A DNA stretch of 64,000 nt from Theropithecus gelada (Eukaryota; Chordata; Mammalia; Primates; Cercopithecidae). The notes under the pieces are model-generated. The model did not search any database, was not told the origin of the DNA, and was given only the letters and a program-made list of their open reading frames with translations. The position numbers and the translations under genes were made by a program. Location of the stretch: the NCBI RefSeq assembly GCF_003255815.1, contig NC_037682.1, positions 45,798,986 through 45,862,985 on the forward strand. The letters are read 5' to 3'. Positions within the stretch are counted from its first letter, which is position 1; every line of letters begins with the position of its first letter. Below, in pieces: positions 20,388 to 31,479 of the stretch.

Positions 20388-20894
20388 TGTGGTAGAGCCA
20401 AAAGAAAGGCACACACTACCATCGCATCTGAGGATTTTGTCTCTGTTATGAGCAGCCAAGGGGTTTCCAGGAGGTGTCTCATGGGCCGCTAGGAACTGGG
20501 CTGGAGTGGAGAGGAACAGAGCCAGCAGAACCCAGCCCCCTGGGTTATCTCTTCTTCAACCCCCACCAGATTTTATTTGCTTTATCAACTGGGCTTCTGC
20601 ATCAACTTCATTTTAAGAAAGTTGTGATGCCAGCCTTGTTTTAAGGCCTTCTGCACCAGAGGCTCCACCATGGGAAAGACCACAACCCTCTTTATCTGTA
20701 CAGCACCCTGCAGTTCTCGAAGCTTTTTCATGAGAGGGGCCCTGAAGGAAGGAAGCTCACCCTTCAGTCCTACTCTTAGGTTGGGCATATAGAAAGTGCT
20801 AAAACATTATTTATTGCATGAATGAATAACTCATTTGCATTTTACAGCAAACCTGTGAAAGTAGATGAGGCTTTAGGTTTTAGGTTTTTATTTA
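20388..20894. other. Single-copy 0.5-kb stretch
   Basis: Not recognised. 'gaggctttaggttttaggtttttatttaggttttatcc' (about 20868-20905) is a small TTTAGG/TTTAGGTTTT repeat-like patch. Confidence 0.35.
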
Positions 20895-21110
20895 GGTTTT
20901 ATCCATTTTACATTTACTGAGTTGCTTACAATTGGTTAGGCATTGTAGTAAGCATTTCACATGAATTATGTCATATAATCCTCCTTGAAACCTTTGAGCT
21001 ACGTAACGTTATTATGGATGAAACTGGGGCACAGACAGGTAAACTAACTTGCCAAAGGTCATATAGCTAATTAAAAGCAGATTCCAACTCTGGCTGCTTA
21101 GTTCTTGCCC
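20895..21110 (-). mobile_element. MIR SINE, antisense
   Basis: 'aggcattgtagtaagcatttcac', 'gaattatgtcatataatcctcctt', 'aactggggcacagacaggtaaac' and 'cttgccaaaggtcatatagct' match the antisense MIR. Confidence 0.82.
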
Positions 21111-21542
21111 ACGATGAAAAGTTGTTTTAGACTCAGTGAAACCTGGGTTGGGAGAGTTGTAGCAAGCCCTGCAAGTCCTGGAGAGGATTGGCCATAGAAG
21201 CCAAGTTCAGATTCCCCAAACAGCTCAGACCCTCTCCCATATCATCAAGACATCATTTCAACAGTCTGATTAGGGCATGAGATGGCTGCTTCCTCAACTA
21301 CCTAGCAAAAACAAGACCTTTCCAGCCTGGGGGCAAGGACAGCCCCTCCTGAGATCTGTCCATACCCAAGGCCTGCCTGATGCAGTGGTGGTGGTAGGGA
21401 AAGGAAATAGGAAAGCATATTTAGAATGATAATAAAAGCAAGACAAAAACATGATTTTTTTCCCTAAAGCCTCACACTCCCTCCATGTCCTCAGCTCAAA
21501 CACTGGGTAGACCCTAGTCGGTTGTCGGAATTTGCCAGATGG
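21111..21542. other. Single-copy stretch before the MaLR provirus
   Basis: No repeat recognised. Ends in the left target duplication of the provirus. Confidence 0.35.
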
Positions 21543-21547
21543 GTCCC

Positions 21548-21896
21548 TGGTGTGGTTTGTCCCCACCAAAATCTCCGCTTGAATTGCATCTCCCTGAATT
21601 CTCAAGTGTTGTAGGAGAGACTCATGGGGAGGTAATTGAAATCATGGGGGCCAGTCTTTCCCATGCTATTCTTGTGACAGTGAATAAGTCTCACGAGATC
21701 TGATGAGTTTATCAGAGGTTTCTGCTTTTGCTTCTTCCTCATTGTCTCTTGCTGCTGTCATGTAAGAAGCACCTTTTGCCTTCCGGCATGATTCTGAGGC
21801 CTCCCCAGCCATGTGGAACTATAAGTCCAATTAAACCTCTTTTTCTCCCCAGTTTCAGGTATGTCTTTATCAGCAGTGTGAAAACAGACTAATACA
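21548..21896 (+). mobile_element. 5' LTR of MaLR provirus (THE1/MST class)
   Basis: A 349-bp LTR from TGGTGTGGTTTGTCCCCACC to ACTAATACA. The first bases are a little shortened relative to the 3' LTR, which starts TGATATGGTTTGG. 'gtgaataagtctcacgagat', 'gttgtaggagagactcatgg' and 'ccaattaaacctctttttct' are THE1/MST marks. It is preceded by GTCCC (21543-21547), which recurs after the 3' LTR. Confidence 0.95.
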
Positions 21897-23461
21897 GTAA
21901 ATTGGTACCAGTAGAATGGGGTGTTGCTGAAAAGACACCCGAAAATGTAGAAGCCCTTTGGAACTTGGTAACAGACAGATGTTCAAACAGTTTGGAGGGC
22001 TCAGAAAACAGGAAAATGTGGGGAAGTTTAGAACCTTCCCCACATTTGAATGGTTTTGCCCAAAATGCTGATAGCCTTATGGACAATAATGAGGTGGTCT
22101 CAGATGGAGATGAGGAACTTGTTGGGAACTGAAGTAAAGGTGACTCTTGTTATGTTTTAGCAAAGAGACTGGTGGCATTTTACCCCTGCCCTAGAGATTT
22201 GTGGAACTTTGAACTTGAGACAGATGATTTGGGGTATCTGGCAGAAGAAATTTCTAAGCAGCAAAGCGTTCAAGAGGTGACTTGGGTACTGTTAAAGGTA
22301 TTCCATTTTATAAGGGAAGCAGAGCATAAAAGTTTGGAAAATTTGCAGCCTGACTATGTGATAGAAAAGAAAGACCCATTGTCTGGGGAGAAATTCAAGC
22401 TGGCTGCAGAAATTGGGATAAGTAGCAAGAAGCCTACTATTAATCCCCAAGACCATGGGGAAAATGTCTCCAGGCCATGCCAAAGACCTTCACGGCAGCC
22501 CCTCCCATCACAGGCCCAGAGGCCCAGGAGGAAAAAATGCTTTCATGGGCCAGGCCCAGGGTTCCTGTGCTGTGTGCAGTCTAGGGACTTGGCGCACTGT
22601 GTTCCAGCTGCTCCAGCCATGGCTGAAAGGGTCCAATGTAGAGCTTGGGCCATGGCTTCAGAGGGTAGAAGCTCCGAGCCTTGGCAGTTTCCATGTAGTG
22701 TTGAGCCTGTGGGTGCATAGAAGTCAATAATTGAGGTTTGAGAACCTCCATCCAGATTTCAGAAGATGTAAGGAAATGCCTGGATGTCCAGGCAAAAGTT
22801 TGCTGCAGGGGCTGTGCCCTCATGGAGAACCTCTGCTAGGGCAGTGCAAAAGGAAAATGTGGGATGGGATCCCCCATACAGAGTCCCTACTGGGGCACTG
22901 CCTAGTGTAGCTGTGAGAAGAGGGCCACCATTCTCCAGACCCCAGAATGGTAGATCGACCGACAGCTTGTACCATGTGCCTAGAAAAGCCACAGACACTC
23001 AACGTCAGCCCATGAAAGCAGCTGGGAGGGAGGCTGTACCCTACAAAGCCACAGAGGTAGAGCTGCCCAAGACCATTGGAATCCAACTCTTGCATCAGAG
23101 TGACCTGGATGTGAAACCTGGAGTCAAAAAAGATCATTTTGGAGCTTTAAAATTTGACTGCCCCACTGGATTTTGGACTTGCACGGGCCCTGTAACCCCT
23201 TCATTTTGGCCAGTTTCTCCCATTTGCAATGACTGTATTTACCCAATACCTGCACCCCTATTGTATCTAGGAAGTAACTAGCTTGCTTTTGATTTTACAG
23301 GCTCATAGGCAGAAGGGACTTGCCTTGTCTCACATGAGACGTTGGATTGTGGACTGTTGGATTAATGCTGAAATGAGTTAAGACTTTGGGGGACTGTTGG
23401 GAAGGAACGATTGGTTTCTTGAAATGTGAGGACATGAAATTTGGAGGGGCCAGGGGTGGAA
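21897..23461 (+). mobile_element. MaLR provirus internal region
   Basis: The 1.56-kb internal part joins the LTRs in the normal order. It opens with the primer-binding side 'aaattggtaccagtag' and closes with a purine-rich tract AGGGGTGGAA (23452-23461) directly before the 3' LTR. THE1-type internals carry only a decayed gag-like region and no pol. Here the longest open frame is 182 codons (22172-22720), flanked by stops, with no protease, RT or integrase signature. It is an old non-functional copy of an endogenous element. Confidence 0.94.
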
Positions 23462-23824
23462 TGATATGGTTTGGCTGTGTCCCCACCAAAATCTCAACTT
23501 GAAATGTATCTTGCAGAATTCCCGTGTGTTGTGGGAGGGACCCAGGGGTAGGTAATGGAATCATGGGGCTAGTCTTTCCCATGCTATTCTCGTGATAGTG
23601 AATAAGTCTCACTAGATCACCCCTAATAAACTGAGTTTATTAGGGGTTTCTGCTTTTGCTTCTTTCTCATTCTTTCTTGCTGCCACCCTGTAAGAACCAC
23701 CTTTCACCTTCCACCATGATTCTGAGGCTTCCCTAGCCATGTGGAACTGTAAGTCCAATTAAACCTCTTTTTCTTCCCAGTCTTGGGTATGTCTTTATCA
23801 GCAGCATGAAAACAGACTAATACA
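23462..23824 (+). mobile_element. 3' LTR of MaLR provirus
   Basis: A 363-bp LTR, TGATATGGTTTGGCTGTGTC to ACTAATACA, clearly the same LTR as at 21548. It is followed by GTCCC (23825-23829), a perfect copy of the 5-mer in front of the 5' LTR. It contains a short local palindrome, 'aataaactgagtttatt', at about 23625-23641 that is absent from the 5' LTR. Confidence 0.95.
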
Positions 23825-23925
23825 GTCCCTCTCACCCAGGAAGGGGCTGGGCTGAGCCTGGAGAAAGACACGGAGGTGCTAAGTGTCCAGGCATTTAGGC
23901 AAGTAGGCCTGGGCTCTTACGAATG

Positions 23926-24095
23926 CATCCATCCATCCACCCACCCACCGATTCATCCACATCCATCCATCCATCCATCCATCCATCCATCCATCCATCC
24001 ACTGCCCCATCCATCCATCCATCCATCCATCCATCCATCCATCCATCCACTGCTCCATCCATCCATCCATCCATCCACTTATCCATCCATCCATT
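23926..24095. repeat. (CCAT)n tetranucleotide array
   Basis: About 170 bases of ATCC/CCAT units with interruptions (CCACCCACCCACC near 23936-23948, and CACTGCCCC and CACTGCTCC spacers). Three long pure blocks are separated by similar CACTG(C)CC spacers, suggesting a higher-order duplication of about 52-56 bp. Same strand and motif as the array at 16387. Open frames across it are not genes. Confidence 0.97.
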
Positions 24096-24769
24096 TGCTG
24101 GAAATGGAACAAGTGCCCACATTCTGCTGCTCTGAAGCTGATTGACCTCTAGGCTTCCTGCCTAAGACTGATGGTCATATGAGAACCAAATATTAACAGG
24201 CTGTGACAAAGCTCTTCAAGTTCTGATGCACGTTACCTGTGAGAAGTTGTTTCTGCTCTACCTGCATTATAAAGCAGTAAGAGATTTCTGAGACTTCAAA
24301 GGGAATTCATTGTATAGAAAGCTCAGAGCTGCAACTGTAGCCCACATCTACGTAGCAAGAATGAGCCCATGGCACCCATTGCCTTAGGCAAAATCTGATT
24401 TCCCCATCTCTTTATTTTCCTCTTTATTCTGACTTCCTCATCCACATATAGGTTATTGTCTTTTGTTAACTTATATGTTTTAAGTCTCCTCAGATCCTTT
24501 TTTGGAATCAAGTTGAATCATAAAAGAAAAAAAAATGATTGAATTAAACTAATGCAGATGAAATAAGGAGGGTATTTATTTCAGGAACTGAGCTGAGCTC
24601 CCAAACTGGGAGTTCAACCATTCTCTGTCACCCCCACCCATGATCCTGGGGATATGATTGCTATCAAATGAAAGATTGACTCTTTCTAACATTCTTTCTG
24701 CCCAAGGAATGGCAGCACTTCAATTAGCAACTAACAGTACTGGTTTTGGGCATCTGATGGAGAGCCCCT
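24096..24769. other. Single-copy 0.67-kb stretch
   Basis: No family recognised. A minus-strand frame at 24323-24511 (62 codons) has no domain. Confidence 0.35.
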
Positions 24770-24895
24770 AGCTTAGTGTTCTCATTGTAAAATTGGGATT
24801 ATACTTGCTCCTAGCCTGCAAAACTGTTCAGAGGATTAGTTGACCTCTGCATGTAGTAAGGGCTCAGTTATGGTCAGCTGTTATTCCTGGTAGAT
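24770..24895 (+). mobile_element. MIR SINE fragment, sense
   Basis: 'ctcattgtaaaattgggatt', 'ctgttcagaggattagttgacc' and 'gtagtaagggctcagttatgg' match the MIR 3' half. Confidence 0.7.
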
Positions 24896-25603
24896 TTCAG
24901 TGATGCTTGACTTAAACAGAGGTCCAGTCTTGGCACTAGAGCCAATATGGACCCACTGAGCAACTCTTTCTCTTTCTACCTTTCTACCTTTCTCTCAAGC
25001 TTTGAGTGTAGAGTAGAAACTTTGAGAACACAGAGGCTTGCACGGACAATAATCATTTGTTCAATTGATTCTAGATATTTAATGGTAATAACCTCCTCCC
25101 TCCCCAGTTAAGGCTGGGTGAGGCATGCAGTGGTTAGTCTTCTCTGCCAAGCCCTGGGGTACACATGATTCCTGTCTTCAAGGCACTTAGTGTCTCCAGG
25201 AAAGACTAACCAACCACAGCACCAGGATGAATGAACTGGTGATGGCTCCATCTTGCCTTTAGACCTTTGCCTATGCTGTTCCCTTACATAATACTTTTCC
25301 TTTCCTTCACCTCCCTTCACCTGCTCTTCTTCCATCTCTACCTCTCTCTCTCCCCTCTGTGGAAGGTGTTCATTGTGTTTCTACAGACTCATTCTTGATG
25401 TATTTTGTATTCCTTTTTCTTCCTCCCCTCCTTCCTCTCTTTTTCAATTTTCAACTCTCAATTTCAAGTTTTGTTTCAATTTTTATATTTGGAATTGGTT
25501 ACTGTCTTTCTAGTAGTAAGATAGATGGCTAAAATATGCCTGCAGCTTATCTTTAATTAACACATCTCACAGTGTTATATGCTTTCAAAAAGGCCTGCAC
25601 TGG
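24896..25603. other. Mostly single-copy, with weak L2-like patches
   Basis: 'gccaagccctggggtacacatgattcctgtcttcaaggcacttag' (about 25147-25191) resembles antisense L2. 'gacctttgcctatgctgttccc' and 'acctcccttcacctgctcttc' (about 25262-25330) resemble sense L2. Both are too diverged for firm calls. Around 25430-25500 there is a T-rich 'ttttcaattttcaactctcaatttcaa' patch. Confidence 0.4.
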
Positions 25604-26068
25604 TGTACTAGGCAGAATCATGCCACCTAGAGATGTCTGTGACCCAATCCCCTGAACCTGTGAATAGGTACATTTATGACAAAAGTAATTTTGCAGATGA
25701 GATTAAATTAAGGATCTTAAAATAGGGAGATGATCTTGGATTATTCAGGTGGGCCCAACGTAATCACAAGGGCCCTTAAAGATGGGAAAAGAAGGCAGAA
25801 GAATGAGAGAAGGAAATGAGACCATGAAAGCAGAGGTCATAGTGATGCCAGTGATTGCAGCTGCGGGCCGCCAGCCAAGGAGCGTGGGCAGCCTCTAGAA
25901 ACTGCGGAAGACAAGGAGATCGATTCTCCCTCTAGAGCCTCCAGGAGGAACGCAGCCCTGCTGACACCTAGATTTTCAACTCGTACCTCCAGAAAGTCAT
26001 TAATTTGCATTGCTTCAAGTCATAAAGTTAGTGGTAATTTGTTGCAGTAGCAATAGGGAACCAATAGA
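25604..26068 (+). mobile_element. MaLR LTR, MLT1-type
   Basis: Runs from TGTACTAGGCAGAATCATGCC to CAATAGGGAACCAATAGA. Diagnostic blocks are 'cccctgaacctgtgaatagg', 'ttgcagatgagattaaatta', 'ggtgggcccaacgtaatcac', 'agagcctccaggaggaacgc' and 'aatttgttgcagtagcaata'. The 5-mers ACTGG (25599-25603) and GCTGG (26069-26073) are a near-match target duplication. Solo LTR. Confidence 0.85.
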
Positions 26069-26655
26069 GCTGGCTCCAAAAGAAAGGGAAGGAAACCTGT
26101 TTCTTACAGAAGTATTTCCGTTTTGTAATGTCAGTACAACTAGGTTTTATGGGAGTACTTGTGTGTGAGTGTGTGGGACTCACCCGTATGGCATATGGCT
26201 ATCTTTTCTCCTCCAGATCATGGTTGACACAGGACAAGTTTCCCCAAAATAAACAAACACTGTCATTTCAATTGAACCTTTGTGTGGAGATAAGTTCACA
26301 TCCCAAAGTGGACTTGGGCTGCAAACCCCTTCCTCTGAAAAACATCAAGGGCATCATTGTGTTCATGCACTAATAAGCACTGCAAGGCAGTGGATTTGCT
26401 TTTCTTGTGCTTTCTTTTCATAGTGGCATCTGCTGAGCTTCAGCTGGCATCTGGACATGAGAGGACATGATGGCAGATGAGAGGATCTGACACCCAAGGA
26501 AGGAGGCAGTGGTCTGAACAACATCTTACCACTTATGAACACACCTATGTTCATGCAGTGAAAGCATGAGTTCTGTTTATTTGAACAACAGAGCTCTGAA
26601 CAGCCCCCAAGCAGCCCATTTGCTCTGCTGGAATGCAGAGCATGCTAGTGCAGAG
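26069..26655. other. Single-copy 0.6-kb stretch
   Basis: No repeat recognised. Short frames only. Confidence 0.35.
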
Positions 26656-26659
26656 AAGT

Positions 26660-26845
26660 CTTTGAGGTCAGAGCTGAATTTGAAAATTGCCTGCTATTGA
26701 TGGGTAACCAGGGTTGTTATTGTTTTTTCTTCAGCTGTAAAATGGGAGAATTGGGAGAGGTTCTGGTTTTGCACTGAGATAATGCATTGATGTGCACAGC
26801 ACAGTCCCTGGATCAAAGTAAGCCATCAATACACAGTAGCCCTTG
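26660..26845 (+). mobile_element. MIR SINE, sense
   Basis: 'cttcagctgtaaaatgggaga', 'gagataatgcattgatgtgc', 'gcacagtccctggatcaaag' and 'ccatcaatacacagtagcc' follow the MIR 3' half. Confidence 0.72.
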
Positions 26846-27785
26846 GGACTGCATTTAGCCTCCTGATCTAGCATAATAGTAAGAATAATAAAGAAGCAAG
26901 ACTAGGGTTCTGTGGTCAGTTATCTTGTTTGAAGAATCTTTGCTGAAATGTTTCGAAAGGACATGACATATTTTTCTTCTTGGTTCCCTTTACACATGAC
27001 GCTTCTCTTCCAAGCTGTGATTATGAAGTCTGTAATCTGAGTTCCCATCTCAAATCCTGCTCCATGAGTCTGTTTACTTCCCTGTCCCTCAAAAGCATTC
27101 TCAGCCCAGCCATACCCATTCATTAAAGACTTTAAGACTGACAATGAAAAGAGCCGAGCCATGAGTGGAGACAGTGTGCAAGAAGTAACTGCTTACTCCT
27201 TCCTTTGGGGCAAGGAGTACAATCAGCTGATGTGGCAGGAAGCCTGCAGTGTTGGGTTAAGTAGCAGTCAGATACATTTAAGTGGAACTGGCCCGTCTTC
27301 CAGCTGCAACCTCAGATGACAGCTATCCTAGCTCCACTTAGAAAGGCAGTGCCTATTCTGCTCACCAGTGAGCTGCCTTCCCCAGAGCTCATAATGGCAA
27401 GGTGGAACAGAGCTGGTCCCCAGGCCTAGTAGAGCAAGAATAGGGCAGCTAGGGACCAATCATTCTGGTTTTCCTCTGAGCCAAGAGGGCTCCCCATTTC
27501 AAGGGCAGATGGTGGAAAATCTGAGAAAGAAGTTAGGATTGAGGGTGATAGCCACCTGCATGAGCCTACGTACAGTAAGAGCAGAAGATCCAACTGGAAA
27601 GGATGGTAGGAGCCATCTCCACTGCACCTTCTTCAAACTCCCCAGGGACACAAACTGAGAGCAGCTCTGTAACCAGTGTGGTTACAGAGCAGGCAGATCA
27701 GAGCCCAGCTGTGAGCAGACCCTTCTCTTTCTTCCCTGTCCTGAGAGCTGACCCATATGGTGTGGAAGGTGCATGCCAGCCGGAA
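26846..27785. other. Single-copy 0.94-kb stretch
   Basis: No repeat recognised. Two short inverted words around 'ctgtaaccagtgtggttacag' (27668-27688) make a near-perfect hairpin (CTGTAACC...GGTTACAG). Confidence 0.4.
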
Positions 27786-27925
27786 CAATGCATCTCCAAC
27801 TTCAGAGTGTTGGAGAATCACTTGGAGATCCTGTTACAATGCAGATTGTGAGTCAATGGATCTGGAGTGGGGCCTGAGTCTCTGAATTTCTAAGATCTCA
27901 GGTAAGGCCATGCTGGTGGCCTGCC
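27786..27925. mobile_element. MER5A-type hAT-Charlie MITE
   Basis: 'gttggagaatcacttggagatcctgttacaatgcagatt', 'gatctggagtggggcctgagt' and 'ctgaatttctaa' match MER5A from one end through its centre. Terminal repeats are eroded. Non-autonomous DNA transposon with no coding capacity. Confidence 0.75.
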
Positions 27926-28139
27926 TTTGGGATTGCAATTAGCCTGATAACAGGCTAAAGAAAAATAAAAATAAAGGATAATATAGAAACAAGATGAGGG
28001 TCTTGGAGGAGACTTTTCTATATGCTTCCATGATGTTCTGGGTGTCATATCTCTTGGCAGAGGTAATTTAGAGTGCTTCCACTTCCAAGTGACCTTTGTG
28101 GGCACTTTGAAGAATTAACAGGGAACAGGACAGGGCTTG

Positions 28140-28600
28140 GAGATTTGGATGAGACTAACATTGAGTGCCTGCTTGGAACAGCAGCAAGAGCAAAGGCAAG
28201 GAGCTGGGACTAGGCAGAATTTAGCTGAAGCAGTTGGGAGGGGCAGGTGAGGAGAGGGCGGTTAAGGGAGGAAAAAGTGGAAAATGGAGAAGTGAGGTCA
28301 GCAAGGAGCACTGGACACTGAGTCAAAGCTCTTACTCTCAGCAGCTTTAACACCTGGGGCAAGCTGACGCCTCTGAGCCTCGGTTTCTTTATGTATAAAT
28401 GGGTAGTGTAACATTTAAGCCTCAGGATTGGGGTGAAGGTTAAATAAAGCAACAAATGTGAAAACATCCAGCAAACTACCTGACATGTAATAGTATCCAA
28501 TATCCAATACATTTGAAATAACAAACCGGTAAGTAGGCTCAGGCTTTGCAGAGTCTTGACAGCCAAATAAAGGAGTTTGGCTTGTGCTGCCAAGAAGACA
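28140..28600 (-). mobile_element. L2 LINE fragment, antisense, interrupted by MIR
   Basis: 'aacagcagcaagagcaaaggc' (about 28178-28198) and, after the MIR, 'gctttgcagagtcttgacag' and 'aaaggagtttggcttgt' (about 28543-28586) are consecutive antisense L2 blocks. A sense MIR sits between them. Confidence 0.6.
28345..28520 (+). mobile_element. MIR SINE, sense, nested in L2
   Basis: 'acacctggggcaagctgacgcctctgagcctcggtttcttt' and 'gggtgaaggttaaataaag' are MIR, oriented opposite to the L2 that flanks it. Confidence 0.72.
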
Positions 28601-29590
28601 GTCACAGATTATTCCTAACTCTGCAACAAAGCAAGCTCCCCCTAGGGATCTCTGCTTAACTGCCTCTGAGTAATTCTGAGCACTTAAGTGGAACTCAAAC
28701 AGATAAAATTACATAATTCAAAACCAGTCTTGAATGCAGACCCCTCACTAATCCCGATTAATCTTTTGCCTCCGTCTGAAATGGTATGATTCCACAGGCC
28801 CTGGATTTCCTGGAGTAATCCACTATCCCTCTCTCCTCATCGACTCCAAGATGAGCAGCAGGTTGCATCGGACTGCATGTTAATAGGATGTCCCAGGGAA
28901 ACAACACAACCCACGCCCAAATCCTGTCCAGGGCCTGGAGTACCAGGACCTTCCAAATCCCAAATCTGATGAAAAGAAATGACCCATTTTTCAAGGACCT
29001 TGCTAGAAGCCCTTAGAAAAAGGCTGCATTGAGAAAGAGTCCTTTCTAGGCAAACAAAGGAGGTCAAGGAAGCAGTGCTGCTGCCTATGCCAGGAAGGCT
29101 TTGTGGAGTCCTATGTCTACTCTCCTCCCCACTAACCCTTCCATCCTCACATGCTCCCTTGCACAGGCCTCAGCTAAGTAGAGTCTATGCAGCTTTTCAT
29201 GACTTTCTTTTTTTAAAAAATAATATTTAGAAATGGTTTGGGGCCCAGAAACTTAAACGTTTCCACTGAGCCATTATTTTCCTGCAGTATATGTTTTTAA
29301 AATAGATAGAAGCAAAGCTTGCATTTCACAAAAAGACAAGAGGAAATGGTAAATACACTTAGGATCAGTGCAGAGGAGTCTGTCTTCCTTTACTCTCCTT
29401 GAGAGAGGATCTTAGGTGGTGCTGGGCCAGACGATCAAGTGCTTCTCCCCCAAAACCAAAAGCTCTAGATGAGTTTGGGGGTTGAAGGGGCAGGTGGATG
29501 GAGACACATCAGAATCAGCTGTAGGTATTTTTTCTTTCCTAAGTAAATATCCCTTGCCCTAACTTCTCCCCTGGACCTTTCAAAAAACAG
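28601..29590. other. Single-copy 1-kb stretch
   Basis: No family recognised. 29195-29340 is AT-rich with A/T runs. Confidence 0.4.
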
Positions 29591-29591
29591 G

Positions 29592-30200
29592 CAGCAGTCC
29601 AGTGTAATGGCTAGAATGTGAGCCCTGGACACAGGCTATCTGGGCTCAATCCCAGCTCTGCAACTCACCAACTAGAGGCCTTTGGCAAGTTAACCAATGT
29701 ATTAGTCCGTTTTCACGCGGCAGATAAAGATATACCCAAGACTGGGAAGAAAAAGAGGTTTAATGGACTTACAGTTCCACATGACTGAGGAGGCCTTACA
29801 ATCATGGCGGAAGGCAAGGAGGACCAAGTCATGTCTTACATGGATGGCAGCAGGCAAAGAGAGAGCTTGTGCAGGGAAACTCCCATTTTTAAAACCATCA
29901 GATCTCATGAGATTCATTCACTATCATGAGAACAGTGCAGGAAAGACCCACCCCCATAATTCAATCCTCCCACCAGGCTCCTCTCACAACACATGGGAAT
30001 TGTGGGAGCTACAATTCAAGATGAGTGGGGACACAGCCAAACCATATCAAACAACTTCAGTGCCTTAGTTTCTTCACCTGTAAAATAGGGGGATACAAGT
30101 GCCCATCTCATGAGGCTGCTACAAGTGTCAAAGGAGTTAATAGCCATGAAGTAGTTAGAGCATTGCCTGGCACAAAGCAAGATTCAATGATTTAATGCAT
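29592..30200 (+). mobile_element. MIR SINE, sense, split by a THE1 LTR
   Basis: The left part (29592-29697) holds 'ccagtgtaatggctagaatg', 'tgggctcaatcccagctctg' and 'ggcctttggcaagttaacca'. The right part (30055-30200) resumes with 'ccttagtttcttcacctgtaaaatag' and ends 'gcattgcctggcacaaagc'. The halves join without gap across the LTR, so this is a nearly complete MIR with a later insertion. Confidence 0.9.
29698..30049 (-). mobile_element. Solo THE1 LTR, antisense
   Basis: From TGTATTAGTCCGTTTTCACG to CAGCCAAACCATATCA, an antisense THE1-class LTR of 352 bp. The 5-mers ACCAA (29693-29697) and AACAA (30050-30054) are a near-match target duplication. 'cttacaatcatggcggaaggc' and 'atgagtggggacacagcc' confirm the family. 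The 101-codon plus-strand frame across it is not a gene. Confidence 0.93.
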
Positions 30201-30224
30201 CCCCAATATCTAATATGTCCCCAA

Positions 30225-31475
30225 ACTCTCAATCCTAACTGCTCCTCTTGCAGTTCCCCATCCCCATAAATGACAACTCCATCCTTCCTGTTGCTTGGGT
30301 TCCAATCCTTGGAGTGATTTTTGACTCCTCTTTTTCACACTCTATATGCCATCCATTAACAAATCCTATCAACTCTAGTTTGAGCATATATTTAGCATCT
30401 GGCCATGTTTAAACGCACCACCACTGACCCCCCAGTCCAAGCCACTGTCATCTTTCATCCTGACTGTTGCAGTAGCCTCCTCCTACCCTCACCTCCAGGC
30501 CCACAATGTCTTCTTCTCACAGCCTCTAGAGTAATTCTTTAAAAACATTTAAGTCACACGATGTTTCTCCTTTGCTTAAAACCCTCCAAAGCCCCCTATC
30601 TCACTCACAGTAAAATCCAAAGTTCTTCTGGGCCCTAGAAAGTCCTATATGATACAGCCCCACTGCCTCTCTGATGCTATTGCCTACTTCTCTTCCCCTT
30701 GCTCCCTCTCCCCCAGACACAAACTCTTCCTTGCTGTTCTTTGAACATGCCCAGCATGCTCCTGCCTCAGGGCCTTTGCACATGTCATTCCCTCTGCCCA
30801 GAACACTCTTCCCTCAGAAACCTTATAGCTCCCTCCCTTCCTTCAGGCTCTACTCAAATGTCACCTCATCAGAAAGGCCGTCCTTGAACCTCCTATATGA
30901 CACCTTCCATCACTTACTATACCCCTTTCTTTGCTTGAATTTCCTTTTGAGCCCTTATTACCAGTTAACATCATACACCTTTGTTCCTCTGCTTTTTTTC
31001 CTCTCTCCCTGCTTTAGATATGCTGCTGTAATATAGCAGCAGCCTAGTCCCTTTTCTCTTTTGCACTATTTCTTTTTCTTTTTTTTTTCTTTTTTTTGAG
31101 ATTGAATCTTGCTCTGTCACCCAGGCTGGAGTGCAGTGGTGTGATCTTGGCTCACTGCAACCTCTGCCTCCTGGGTTCAAGTGATTCTCCTGCCTCCACT
31201 TCCCAAGTAACTGGGACTACAGCTGCATGCCACCATGCCAGGGTAATTTTTTGTATGTTTAGTAGATATGGGGTTTCACTGTGTTAGCCAGGATTGTCTG
31301 GATCTCCTGACCTTGTGATCCACCTGCCTCGGCCTCCCAAAGTGCTGGGATTACAGACATGAACCACTGTGCCTGGCCCTCTTTTGCTCTATTTCTAGTC
31401 TCTAGAAACATGCCTGGCACATAGTAGGTGTTTACAACTATGAATATCTCCCTCCCTCCATTTCTGTCCCCCTCT
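30225..31475 (+). mobile_element. L2 LINE, sense, about 0.95 kb plus nested Alu
   Basis: One of the best preserved old elements here. It covers the end of the L2 reverse-transcriptase ORF ('cttggagtgatttttgactcc', 'agtccaagccactgtcatct', 'aaaaccctccaaagccccct', 'gtaaaatccaaagttcttct') and the 3' UTR ('cctcagggcctttgcacatg', 'ctactcaaatgtcacctcat'). After the Alu it ends with 'catgcctggcacatagtagg'. No intact frame remains; the 120-codon frame at 30674-31036 is an out-of-frame shadow. Confidence 0.9.
31074..31378 (-). mobile_element. Alu SINE, antisense, nested in L2
   Basis: Full-length antisense Alu with an 18-bp target duplication, CTCTTTTGCACTATTTCT at 31056-31073 and 31379-31396 (one mismatch). 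The target lies inside the 3' UTR of the L2. Confidence 0.96.
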
Positions 31476-31479
31476 AACA

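Noticed and set aside
22172..22720. 182-codon open frame as a host gene
   Set aside because: It lies inside the MaLR provirus internal region and corresponds to the decayed internal sequence of that element.
16387..24095. CRISPR array
   Set aside because: The tetranucleotide arrays have no alternating unique spacers or 23-47 bp repeats, and the genome is primate.
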